DNA of 64,000 bases from Multivorans sp965116445 (lineage in GTDB: Bacteria > Acidobacteriota > Thermoanaerobaculia > Multivoradales > Multivoraceae). The notes beneath the pieces are model-generated. The model was not told the origin of the DNA. It saw only the letters and a program-made list of their open reading frames with translations, and made no database searches. A program made the position numbers and the translations under genes. This document shows positions 32,972 to 41,705 of this stretch, piece by piece (the stretch's first letter is position 1; each line of letters opens with the position of its first letter). The stretch is taken from positions 434,001 to 498,000 of the forward strand of contig OZ220688.1 in NCBI GenBank assembly GCA_965116445.1, read 5' to 3'.

Positions 32972-35900
32972 ATCCGGTCGCCCTCGGCTCGATCGTCCGC
33001 GTGCGGAGTCGCTTCCACCGGTCGGTCCACCTGGCGCGGGACTTCGGCAGCGGTTTCGAGGAGGGCTTCCTGGCCACGCCGGCGGTGCTTGCACTCGCCG
33101 AACAGATCGTCGGCGAACTTGGCCGGCCCGGGGGCGCCAGAGCCTGGACCGTGACCGGCCCCTACGGCGGCGGCAAGTCCGCGTTTGCCCTGTTTCTGGC
33201 GCGGCTGCTGGCCACCCCGGCGCCGGCGGACGGGGCGGCGGCGCATCTTCGCCGGCGTCATCTGCGGGGGAAGGCGCCGCTTCGTCCCGTGTTGATTCAG
33301 GCCGAGCGTGGGCCGCTGGCGCCGGCGCTGCTCGGGGCGGTAGCCGGCAGGAGCAAAGTCCTCAGGCGGCGAGCCCTGGAACTGGCCGGTCAGCCCGCGG
33401 CCTGCGCCGAACTCCTGCTGGAGGCGGCGAAGCGGAGCCGGGGCGGCATTGCTCTGATCGTCGACGAGCTGGGGAAGTTCCTGGAGTACGCGGCGGCGGA
33501 CCCGGCGGAAGATGTCTTCCTTCTGCAACAGATTGCCGAGGCCGCGGCCAGAAGCAGGAAGCCGATCCTCTTCGTGTCCATCCTCCATTCCGGCTTCGGC
33601 GACTACCTCTCGGCCAGCGAGCCGGCCCGGCGCGCGGAGTGGCAGAAGGTTCAGGGGCGGTTCCGGGATCTGCCGTTCTCGTTGCCGGCCGAGCAGTTGC
33701 TTGAGCTGGTGGGGCATGCGATCGAGCAGCGGTGGCCCCGGCTGGTCCGAAGAGCGTACCGGGAGCGGCTCCGGCTGTTGCAGCGGCAGAACGGGCGAAT
33801 CGTCGCCCACCTCTCGCAGCGGACGGAACACGGTGCGCCGCCGGACTTGGACGACGACCGGGGCGATGGCTCCAGCCGCTCTGCCGACGCGACGTTCTCG
33901 CGCGCGAACGGGGATGGCGGGAGGGCCGAGGACACACTGGCCGCGTGCCTGCCGCTGCACCCGACGACGGCGCTTCTCCTGTGGCCGCTGTTTCGCAGCA
34001 AGGCCGCGCAGAACGAGCGCTCGCTGTTCGCTTTCCTCAGCGGCTTCGAACCCCACGGCTTCCAGGAGTTCCTGGTCGAGGAGCAGGTCGGTCCTGGACG
34101 CGGCGCTGTTCCTCTCTACCGGCTGGACCGGCTCTACGACTACGTGCGCAGCGCGCTCGGCATGGCCGCCCTGACCGGCGCGGACGCCAGGCGCTGGAGC
34201 CTGATCGAGCATGCGCTGGAGCGGGTGCCCGCGAAGGCGTCGCCGGTTGCGTCGCGTCTGGTCAAGGCGGTGGGTCTGCTCTCGCTCTACGGCGCCGCGG
34301 TGGGCCTCAAGCCGGACAAGGCCCTGCTGCGGACGGTTCTCGACGATGTTCCGGCGGCCCGGGTCGACAGCGCGCTCAAGGGGCTGCGCCGCAGGAAGAT
34401 TGTCCTGTTCCGGCAGCACCAGCAGGCGTACGGGCTGTGGGAGGGGTCGGATATCGACCTCGATCTGGCGTTCGAGCAGGCGCTGGCGCAGAGGAGCCGC
34501 GACGGCCTCGACGCGCGTCTTGGCCGTCTGGTCGAGCCGCGGCCCCTGGTGGCGCGGGCCCACTACGTCCGCACCGGCACGCTGCGGTTCTTCGAGCCGC
34601 GCATCGCGGCCGCGACTGCCGGTTCCTGCCGGCGCGTCCTCGGCAAGCCGACGAAGGCCGACGGCGTCCTGCTGTTCCTCCTGCCCACGGGCAAGTCCGG
34701 CGACCGGGACACCCTCGGGGAGCGGGTCCGCGGACTGAGCCGCGAACTCCGGCTGCCGGGGCCGGGCGCCGCCGGTCGCCGTGGGTTGCAAGCACGGAAC
34801 CGGCGCCTCGACGAGCCGGCGGAGGCCGGGCGGGACGGCGAAGCGAGGCGGTCTCGGCCCGTCCTCGTCGCGGCGCTCAGGCGGCCCGACGAACTCGCAG
34901 GCTGTCTCGACGACCTCGAGGCGTGGCAGTGGGTACGCGAGAACGTGAGCCGGCTGGCCGGTGACGCGGTCGCCCGGCAGGAGGTGGCGGCGCGAGAAGT
35001 CGGCGCCCGCGCTCGCTTCGAGCAGGTCGCCGGGAGGACGTTCGGCTTGTCCGGCCACGTGCTCGATCCGGGGGCGAGTCGCTGGTACCTGATCCGTGGC
35101 GATCAGGATCGGGCCTCGACGACGGACCTTGCCTGTGGCGCCGCTGGCGTGACGGAGATCACGGACCGGGTCGCGGGCCCGCGCGGCCTGCAGGAGGCCG
35201 TCTCGACGATCTGCGGCGATGCCTACGGCAAGGCGCCGGTTCTTCGCAATGAGCTGTTGAACCGTCACAACCTGTCTTCCGCCGCGGCCCGGGCCAGGCG
35301 GGAACTCATCGCGCGGGTCTTCGAGTCGTCGGAGCTTGAGAACCTGGGCATGGAGGGTTACCCGCCCGAGTACAGCATGTACCTGTCGCTCTTGCGGGAC
35401 GGCGGCTTCCACGCGGCCGCGGCGAAGGGCGCCTGGTGTCTTCAGGCGCCTCCCGAGAACGGGCCTGCCGCCGAGGCAACGGAGGTACCTGGTGAAGACC
35501 CTGGGCGCGCGGGCCAACCGGGGAACCCGGCCGCGCCCCCATCCGGAGGCTGGCGCCCCGTGTGGGACGAGATCACCAGGTTCGCCTTGAGCACGCGAAA
35601 CGGCGAGCGGTCGCTCAGCGAGCTGATCGAAGCGCTGGAGTCGCCGCCCTACGGCCTCCGCCAGGGGCCCATCCCCGTGCTGATCGCCATGCTGCTCAAG
35701 GTGTCCGGCGACAGCTTGGCCCTCTACGAAGACGGCCTCTTCGTGCCGCAGGTGGAGATAGAGACCCTGGAGCGGCTGGTGCGCCGCCCCGAGACGTTCG
35801 CGATTCGCACCTACGAACTGGGCCGCACGGAGCAGGAGGTGCTGCGGGCGGTCGCGGCGAAGCTGCCGATGCGAGCAGGAGAGGGCAGCGTCTTGCGGCC

Positions 35901-36870
35901 CGCGGCGAAGAGCGCGGACCCGAGGCTCATGTCCGTTGTCCGCGAGCTGGTGCGCGTTGCGGCGCAGCTTCCTCCCTACGCGCGCCGGACAACGAGTCTG
36001 AGCCCGGAGGCTCAGGCCGTTCGCCTGTGCCTGCTCGATGCGCGCGACCCGCGCCGCCTGCTCTTCGAGGAGTTGCCGCGCGCCCTGGGCCAACCGGTCG
36101 AAGTCGCGGACACAGGTCGTCCGGCCGGCTCTGCTGTTGCCGGCGGCGCAGGGCTCGAAGGTCCGAACGGGCCGGAGCGGTTCGCCGATGCGCTCCATGT
36201 GGCGCTGCGCGAACTGACCGGGGCGCTGCCGAGGCTCCTGGAGAGCGTCGAGGCGAGCGTGCGGGAGACCTTCGGCATCGACTCCCGACCGGGTCGCCAG
36301 ACGCGCGTTGAGCTGCGCGAGCGCTTGATGCCGCTTCAGGCGCACACCGAGCTCCAGCGGCTTCAGTTGTTTGTCGAAGCGGCGACCCGTGGCGCCAGAG
36401 GCAGCGAGGAGGAGTGGCGGACCGCGATTGCGCTCGCCATCGGGGAGGGCCTGCCGCCGGACCGTTGGGACGACCACCGGGCGGCGCGCATCGGCCAGGG
36501 GCTGCGGGCGCTTCGTCTGGAGCTCGACGATCTTCTCGATGTTGTTCAGGTGGCGGGTTCCGGGCCGGCGGTCGCCGTCGCCAGCATCCGCGTGCGCACG
36601 CCCGGCGGCGAGCCGACGCGTACCGCGTTCCCCTGTCCGCCCGGCGACCAGCCGGCGGTCGATTCCCTCCTCGAGGAGTGGCGGCGGGCGGCTCGTCGCG
36701 GCGGCCGCGGGGCCAGAGTCCAACTGCAGGCGCTGGCCCGGCTTGCACAGGAACTCGACGTCCTGGAGGCAAGCGGCGTCGGGGATGCAGCGGGCGCCGC
36801 GGCCAGGAAGAGCGCAAGGCGGCCGCGACGGACGAAGGTTCAGCCGGCGGCGGCGCGGAGAGCGTCGTGA
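32968..36870 (+). CDS. sspC: SspC-like ATPase of the phosphorothioation system
   Basis: From the GTG at 32968 the protein is 1300 residues. Walker A is GPYGGGKS at 64-71, and Walker B is IALIVDELGK at about 161-170. The N-terminal ~400 residues hold further AAA-like elements (PILFVSILHSGFGDYLSA). The rest is a long mostly helical region with no domain recognised. Size, ATPase fold and order between the DUF4007 and PAPS-reductase-like genes fit SspC, the energy-supplying subunit that works with SspB and SspD. The stop overlaps the next start by 4 bases. Assignment rests on gene order as much as on sequence. Confidence 0.75.
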   Translation: MNPVALGSIVRVRSRFHRSVHLARDFGSGFEEGFLATPAVLALAEQIVGELGRPGGARAWTVTGPYGGGKSAFALFLARLLATPAPADGAAAHLRRRHLRGKAPLRPVLIQAERGPLAPALLGAVAGRSKVLRRRALELAGQPAACAELLLEAAKRSRGGIALIVDELGKFLEYAAADPAEDVFLLQQIAEAAARSRKPILFVSILHSGFGDYLSASEPARRAEWQKVQGRFRDLPFSLPAEQLLELVGHAIEQRWPRLVRRAYRERLRLLQRQNGRIVAHLSQRTEHGAPPDLDDDRGDGSSRSADATFSRANGDGGRAEDTLAACLPLHPTTALLLWPLFRSKAAQNERSLFAFLSGFEPHGFQEFLVEEQVGPGRGAVPLYRLDRLYDYVRSALGMAALTGADARRWSLIEHALERVPAKASPVASRLVKAVGLLSLYGAAVGLKPDKALLRTVLDDVPAARVDSALKGLRRRKIVLFRQHQQAYGLWEGSDIDLDLAFEQALAQRSRDGLDARLGRLVEPRPLVARAHYVRTGTLRFFEPRIAAATAGSCRRVLGKPTKADGVLLFLLPTGKSGDRDTLGERVRGLSRELRLPGPGAAGRRGLQARNRRLDEPAEAGRDGEARRSRPVLVAALRRPDELAGCLDDLEAWQWVRENVSRLAGDAVARQEVAAREVGARARFEQVAGRTFGLSGHVLDPGASRWYLIRGDQDRASTTDLACGAAGVTEITDRVAGPRGLQEAVSTICGDAYGKAPVLRNELLNRHNLSSAAARARRELIARVFESSELENLGMEGYPPEYSMYLSLLRDGGFHAAAAKGAWCLQAPPENGPAAEATEVPGEDPGRAGQPGNPAAPPSGGWRPVWDEITRFALSTRNGERSLSELIEALESPPYGLRQGPIPVLIAMLLKVSGDSLALYEDGLFVPQVEIETLERLVRRPETFAIRTYELGRTEQEVLRAVAAKLPMRAGEGSVLRPAAKSADPRLMSVVRELVRVAAQLPPYARRTTSLSPEAQAVRLCLLDARDPRRLLFEELPRALGQPVEVADTGRPAGSAVAGGAGLEGPNGPERFADALHVALRELTGALPRLLESVEASVRETFGIDSRPGRQTRVELRERLMPLQAHTELQRLQLFVEAATRGARGSEEEWRTAIALAIGEGLPPDRWDDHRAARIGQGLRALRLELDDLLDVVQVAGSGPAVAVASIRVRTPGGEPTRTAFPCPPGDQPAVDSLLEEWRRAARRGGRGARVQLQALARLAQELDVLEASGVGDAAGAAARKSARRPRRTKVQPAAARRAS

Positions 36871-37724
36871 GTGCGGCAGGCGCGGCGACCGATCGCTCTG
36901 CGGCAGCGGCGTCCGGCGACGCCGCGCTTCGTCACATCGTCATGCTCTCCGGCGGCAAGGACAGCACCGCCCTCGCCCTCTATCTGCGCGAGAAGGAGCC
37001 GGAGCGGGACTTCGAGTACCTGTTCTGCGACACGCACAAGGAACTGCCGGAGACCTACGAGTACCTGGCGCGCATCGAGGCCCGGCTTGGCCGGCCCGTG
37101 GTGCGGCTCGCTTCCGAGCACGGAGAACGGGGCTTCGACCACTACCTCAAGGTCTACGGCGGCTTCCTGCCCTCGCCGCAGGCGCGCTGGTGCACGCGGC
37201 TGCTGAAGATCGAACCGTTCGAGCGCTATGTAGGCGACGATCCGACGAAGCTCTATGTGGGGCTGCGTGCCGACGAGCGGCGAAGCGGCTACATCTCGAC
37301 CAAGGAGAACATCGAAGCCGTCTTCCCCTTCAAGGACGACGGCGTCGACAAGGCCGGCGTGATGCGCATTCTGGAGCAGAGCGGCGTCGGCATCCCCGGC
37401 TACTACGAGTGGCGTTCCCGCTCCGGTTGCTACTTCTGCTTCTTCCAGCAGAAGGGCGAGTGGGTGCGCCTGCGCGAGCGCCATCCCGACCTGTACCAGC
37501 TCGCCAAGGGCTACGAGAAGGAGGACGAGGGCTACACCTGGGCGCAGGAAGAGAGCCTGAACGAACTTGAGCTGCCCGAGCGGCGGGAAGAGATCCTGGA
37601 ACGCGAGCGGGTGCGCCGGGAACGCCTGGCCGCTCGGCGGAAGCCGAAGACCCTCGCCCAGGCCTACGGCTTCGAGGAACCCGACGATGAGGACGGCACA
37701 GGATGCCTGATCTGTCACCTGTGA
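36867..37724 (+). CDS. sspD: SspD/DndC-like PAPS-reductase-family phosphorothioation protein
   Basis: From the GTG at 36867 the protein is 285 residues. It has the PP-loop IVMLSGGKDSTALALYLRE for ATP binding and FCDTHKELPETYEYL, which follows as in PAPS reductases. Cys pairs that could hold an Fe-S cluster lie at ARWCTR, SGCYFCFF and GCLICH. Members of this family activate the DNA backbone for sulfur insertion. Its Cys-rich end and position between the large ATPase and the cysteine desulfurase match SspD; DndC is the near alternative. The stop lies 22 bases inside sspA. Confidence 0.85.
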   Translation: MSAAGAATDRSAAAASGDAALRHIVMLSGGKDSTALALYLREKEPERDFEYLFCDTHKELPETYEYLARIEARLGRPVVRLASEHGERGFDHYLKVYGGFLPSPQARWCTRLLKIEPFERYVGDDPTKLYVGLRADERRSGYISTKENIEAVFPFKDDGVDKAGVMRILEQSGVGIPGYYEWRSRSGCYFCFFQQKGEWVRLRERHPDLYQLAKGYEKEDEGYTWAQEESLNELELPERREEILERERVRRERLAARRKPKTLAQAYGFEEPDDEDGTGCLICHL

Positions 37725-39088
37725 GCGGTTCCGGAACCGCCACGGGGCCTGCCCCCGTGCCGCCTGAGCGAAGCGGCCCGGTCCGCGGCGAAGCGCGGGA
37801 AGCTCCCGCTCGTCGTGCCAGCTTGGCCGGACCGCGGACAGCCGGGGAGCGGTCGCCGCGGTTGTACCTCGATCACCTGGCGTCCACGCCCTGCGATCCG
37901 GAAGCGGCGGCCCTGATGCAGCGCCTGGCCGTCGAACTCGCCGCGAACCCGTCGAGTCCCCACAGGTCCGGCCAGGAAGCGGCCCGCCGGGTCGAACGGG
38001 CTCGCGAACAGGTGGCCGATGCGATCGACGCCTTGGCCGAAGAGATCGTCTTCACGAGCGGCGCCACCCAGAGCAACAACCTGGCGATCCTGGGCGCCGT
38101 CGCCTTTGCGGAAACGAGGGCCCGTCCCCCACTGGGTGCGCCGGCGTCCCCGCCGGCATCCGGGCGAAGGCGCCTCCTCACCCTCGGCATCGAACACCCC
38201 TCCGTGCTCGCCCCGATGGCCGAACTCGGCCGCCGCGGCTACGAGGTCGACCACATCCCGGTCCACCCCGACGGACGCGTCGACATCGACGCCCTCGCCG
38301 CCGCCCTCGCCCGCGACGACGTGCTGCTCCTCTCCATCCAGGCCGCGAACAACGAGATCGGCACGATTCAGCCGCTGGCCGAGGCATCGCGCATGGCAAC
38401 CGAACGCGGCGTCCTCGTCCACAGCGACGCCGCGCAGATTCTGGGCAAGTCCCGGTTCTCCGTCGAGGCCCTGCACCTCGACTTCGCCTCGCTCAGCGCC
38501 CACAAGGCGTACGGTCCGAAGGGCGTCGGCGCCCTGTGGATCCGCGGCGGCGCCCACCGCGCCCCGATCCGTCCCCTGACCTTCGGCGGCGGCCACGAGC
38601 ACGGCCTCTGTCCGGGAACGCTGAACGCCCCCGCGATCGCCGCTTTCGGCCTCGCCGCCGAACTCGCAATCCGAAGGCTGGCCGAGGACTCGGCCCGCAT
38701 CGGCGCCCTGCGCGACCGCCTGGAAGCCGACCTCGCAAAACGCCTGGGCGACCGCGTCCGGATCAACGGCGCGGTCGGCAACCGCCTGCCCCACGCCACC
38801 TCGCTCACCTTCTTCGACCCCGAAGGCCGTCCCCTGGACGCCGACGCCCTCGTCGCCAACCTGTCCGAGTTCGACCTGTCCACCGCGTCGGCGTGTCATG
38901 CCGGTACGCCTGAGCCGTCCCATGTGCTCCGGGCAACCGGGATGTCGGCGACGGAGGCGTACGGGACGTTGCGGGTGGGGCTGGGCCGGGGGAGTCGAGA
39001 TCGGGAGGTTGTGGAAGCCGGCTCCCGGATTGCCCGGACAGCGAACCTCGTCGGACACACCCCCTTGAGCAGCGTCCTGACGAGTTGA
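37703..39088 (+). CDS. sspA: Cysteine desulfurase SspA/DndA-like
   Basis: This 461-residue protein starts at the ATG at 37703, inside the sspD end. It is a class V aminotransferase-fold enzyme with the PLP-binding SLSAHKAYGPKGVGALWI (Lys), LYLDHLASTPCDPEA at the start, EEIVFTSGATQSNNLAIL, and the catalytic STASACHAG near the end (Cys). It draws sulfur from cysteine and passes it to SspD. Between residues about 145 and 158 an extra PPLGAPASPPASG replaces family sequence; it is encoded by the dispersed hairpin repeat at 38134. The N-terminal ~50 residues are also low-complexity and GC-rich. Both seem to be in-frame insertions. Confidence 0.88.
   Translation: MPDLSPVSGSGTATGPAPVPPERSGPVRGEAREAPARRASLAGPRTAGERSPRLYLDHLASTPCDPEAAALMQRLAVELAANPSSPHRSGQEAARRVERAREQVADAIDALAEEIVFTSGATQSNNLAILGAVAFAETRARPPLGAPASPPASGRRRLLTLGIEHPSVLAPMAELGRRGYEVDHIPVHPDGRVDIDALAAALARDDVLLLSIQAANNEIGTIQPLAEASRMATERGVLVHSDAAQILGKSRFSVEALHLDFASLSAHKAYGPKGVGALWIRGGAHRAPIRPLTFGGGHEHGLCPGTLNAPAIAAFGLAAELAIRRLAEDSARIGALRDRLEADLAKRLGDRVRINGAVGNRLPHATSLTFFDPEGRPLDADALVANLSEFDLSTASACHAGTPEPSHVLRATGMSATEAYGTLRVGLGRGSRDREVVEAGSRIARTANLVGHTPLSSVLTS
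38134..38161 (+). repeat. Dispersed hairpin repeat inserted in frame in sspA
   Basis: This element is identical to 11426-11453 over 28 bases and contains the GCCGGC-GTCCCC-GCCGGC hairpin. It encodes a Pro/Ala-rich loop between the strand ending AETRA and the strand LLTLGIEHPSV, where most desulfurases are continuous. Confidence 0.8.
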
Positions 39089-39089
39089 C

Positions 39090-40373
39090 GTGAGCGACCT
39101 GCCGACAGTCGTTCTCCGAGCTTTCGAGCAGTATGTGAGCCGGACCAAATCGACCGATGTGGCCGACAGGTACAAGTCCCTCGAGGCTGCCTGGTCCGCA
39201 ACGATCAAGTACGCCGGAACAGCCGCCGTGGCTGCGGCAGAAGTCTATTACCCGCGCCGTAGGCAGGAGGTCGCCGACCGAATCCTCGGCTCATCGAGTC
39301 TCGGCGGCTGGGTCGACGCGGTCAGCGTCCTTTGCCGATGCTCGGGGGACTTGCCGCCCCGCGCTCGCGCCTACACGAAGCTCCTCAATACGTACAAGAA
39401 ACACCCAGACCGTGCTGCACTGGACGAGCTTTCCTCCATCTTGTCGACGGCGCTGGAGCCCCTGCGACAGCGTGGCTACCGGATCGAATCGGACAAGTCT
39501 CCGAGCCTACTCCGCATTTTCGAGAAGGTTGTCACGATCCGCAACAAGCACGCCCACGGCTACCTGAGTCCTCAGGTTCTCCACCGTGTAGAAGGGCCGC
39601 TCTTCAAGGCTTTGAAGCGGACGTTACGGCTCGTGCCGTTCTCGTCCATCACTCTGAAGGCGCCCTACGGACCCATCTCGTGCGAGTTCGTCGGTCTCTG
39701 GCCCCAGAAGACACCCCAGCCTCCCCGCTTCGATGAACTTTGGAGTGAGGGAGACTTGCTCGAGGCCCAAGCCGTGCGAACCTCTCCATTCGCCGTCTAT
39801 CACAGTGACTCGGAGAAAGTGTACTTCTTGAACTCGGCTATCGACGAGAGTGGGCGGGGCGAGTACATCGATCACGAGACGGGTGCGGTTCGGTACTGGG
39901 AGGTCGCTGAGTCGTGGACGAACGGCGCGCAGCCGCGTCGCCGAAGCCGTCGACCGGATGCTGCCGAGATTGCGGAGGCTCGCTGCCGGCTGCGTGATGT
40001 CGCCCCGCTTCAGTGGGAAGAAGTGCCGCTCAGCACGGAGGCGCTTCAACAGGTCAAGGACAGGGCGGGTGTCTACTGCTTCCGAAGTGAGGCGGCACCC
40101 GAGTGGACTGGCCTGGGTGCGCCGATTCTGTATGTGGGCAGCACCAGCAAGGACATGGGGAGCCGTCTCCGGGAGTACCTCCGCTACCGCCAGGGCTATG
40201 ACGCAAGCCGCAGAGAGATCGCCCAGATGTTCAGGGCGTATGAAGACCTCCGGCTGTGGTTCGCACAAACTGGGGCTACGGAAGCGATCAAGCTGGAGCA
40301 GGCGATCTGGGCCTCAAGCCAGCCAGCCTACAACTTGGTCGCGCCGCGGGCGCGCCGATCCTTGGGAGATTGA
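39090..40373 (+). CDS. HEPN-like plus GIY-YIG nuclease fusion protein
   Basis: This 427-residue protein starts at a GTG one base after the sspA stop. The N-terminal half is helical and contains VTIRNKHAHGYLS (R151, H156), the Rx4H core of HEPN domains. The C-terminal ~100 residues are GIY-YIG: GVYCF at 327-331, ILYVGSTSKDM around 346-356, Arg359 in SRLREYL, Glu403 in KLEQAIW and Asn415 in PAYNLV. All five key positions of that nuclease fold are present. No such fusion is known to me in Ssp or Dnd systems. It would be a candidate effector that cuts DNA or RNA once the island is triggered. Confidence 0.65.
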   Translation: MSDLPTVVLRAFEQYVSRTKSTDVADRYKSLEAAWSATIKYAGTAAVAAAEVYYPRRRQEVADRILGSSSLGGWVDAVSVLCRCSGDLPPRARAYTKLLNTYKKHPDRAALDELSSILSTALEPLRQRGYRIESDKSPSLLRIFEKVVTIRNKHAHGYLSPQVLHRVEGPLFKALKRTLRLVPFSSITLKAPYGPISCEFVGLWPQKTPQPPRFDELWSEGDLLEAQAVRTSPFAVYHSDSEKVYFLNSAIDESGRGEYIDHETGAVRYWEVAESWTNGAQPRRRSRRPDAAEIAEARCRLRDVAPLQWEEVPLSTEALQQVKDRAGVYCFRSEAAPEWTGLGAPILYVGSTSKDMGSRLREYLRYRQGYDASRREIAQMFRAYEDLRLWFAQTGATEAIKLEQAIWASSQPAYNLVAPRARRSLGD

Positions 40374-40376
40374 TCC

Positions 40377-41621
40377 ATGAGTGAGCTATTTCCGGTGATT
40401 CGCGGCCACATGGGAGGCCGCGACTACTACCTGGGAAAGATGACCTTCCAGGAACTCGCAGCGAAAGTGCAGCTCTTTTCGGAGATCGAAGGTAATCCGA
40501 ATCTCGAGTCGAGGCTGCAGCGCGAGATCAAGAACCGGTCCCGCGACATGACGCAGTACCTCAAGCGGCAGTCAGAGCGGTTCTACGGTGCCGTTATCGT
40601 GGCGACATGGGGAGGCCGGCCGGAGTACGTGCGAGTCAGGATGGAGGATCACCCGCTGCTTGACGGCGACTTCGAGTTCGGTTTGCTGAAGCTCAACGGC
40701 CGCGCGGACTTCTTCGCACTGGATGGGCAGCATCGGCTTGAATCCATCAGAACGGCGATCAAGGAGATGCCGGAACTCAGGCACGAGGAGGTGTCGGTGT
40801 TGTTCGTGACTCACGATCGGTCAGAGGCGGGGAACGTTCGGACCCGGCGGCTCTTCCACACCCTGAACAGGTACGCGAAACCCACGACAACGGGTGAGAA
40901 CGTCGTGTTGGACGAGGACAACGTGGTGGCGATCTGCACTCGGCGGTTGCTGGGTTGCGGCATCGGTGTTCTTGATCAGGAGCGGGTGGGGATCGAGAGA
41001 AAGAACGTGTTGAAGAGCGAGGGCCGTCTGTTCACGTCGTTGGCCGCTCTCTTCGGATTCCATCAGCGCGTCTTGGAGCCGATCTACCGGTTCAAGGGAG
41101 ACAAGGATTATCTGAAGTTCCGTCCTTCTGCGAGTGACGTCGAGAACGTGTTCGGAGCCCTTCGTGGGCTTTGGGGAGAGATTGAGGCTCGCATCGAGGA
41201 GATCTCGGCAGTGCAGAGGGATCGGATTGATCCGGGCGATTTCCGAGCGCCCCAGGACGACCCAGGCCGTGGGCACCTCTTGTTCCGCCCCGTGGGGTTG
41301 GAGCTGTTCGGCGACGTACTGGCCGGGTTGCTCGCCCAGGAGGATGGTGTTCAGGTTGAGCGTTGCGCAGCCGTAGGCAGAGAGGTCTTCGGGGAGGTGA
41401 TTGAGCGAGCGCGGCAGTTGCCGCTGGTTCTTGGCGAGGTGCCGTGGCGCGGGACGATCTTGCGAGGAAACGCGATCAGGACGTCGGAGTCTCGCATGGC
41501 ATGTCGGCTGGCTCTTCACATGCTGGACGTGTCTCGGGAGGACGAGGAGCGGCTGCGGGAGGACTATCGGAAGTACCAGGAAGACGAACGCGCGACGCTT
41601 CCTGAGAAGGTGGGCCAATGA
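40377..41621 (+). CDS. DGQHR-domain (DndB-like) protein, first of three
   Basis: This 414-residue protein starts 3 bases after the previous stop. The defining motif FFALDGQHRLESIRTAIKEM places DGQHR at 116-120. It is followed by RRLFHTLNRYAKPTTTGEN and LDEDNVVAICTRRLL, the usual DndB-like order. DndB represses dnd operons and binds DNA; DGQHR proteins are common in phosphorothioation islands. It resembles the third copy (YYMVRMTMREVA there, YYLGKMTFQELA here) far more than the second. A regulatory or DNA-binding role is inferred. Confidence 0.85.
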   Translation: MSELFPVIRGHMGGRDYYLGKMTFQELAAKVQLFSEIEGNPNLESRLQREIKNRSRDMTQYLKRQSERFYGAVIVATWGGRPEYVRVRMEDHPLLDGDFEFGLLKLNGRADFFALDGQHRLESIRTAIKEMPELRHEEVSVLFVTHDRSEAGNVRTRRLFHTLNRYAKPTTTGENVVLDEDNVVAICTRRLLGCGIGVLDQERVGIERKNVLKSEGRLFTSLAALFGFHQRVLEPIYRFKGDKDYLKFRPSASDVENVFGALRGLWGEIEARIEEISAVQRDRIDPGDFRAPQDDPGRGHLLFRPVGLELFGDVLAGLLAQEDGVQVERCAAVGREVFGEVIERARQLPLVLGEVPWRGTILRGNAIRTSESRMACRLALHMLDVSREDEERLREDYRKYQEDERATLPEKVGQ

Positions 41622-41705
41622 GAGGCTCCCTGTGATCCTCGGAGAGGTTTGCGGCGTGAAGTCAATCGCTCTGGCGGCGAGGGGGCAGGTGCGGGGGGCG
41701 GGCCG

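Noticed and set aside
32950..36723. Open frame of 1257 codons antisense to sspC
   Set aside because: It has no motif or ribosome site and an Arg/Pro/Gln-rich composition, as expected of a shadow frame in GC-rich DNA.
41649..41705. Longer N-terminus for the second DGQHR protein from a TTG at 41649
   Set aside because: The added residues are low-complexity Gly/Ala/Arg without family resemblance; the GTG at 41706 is preferred.
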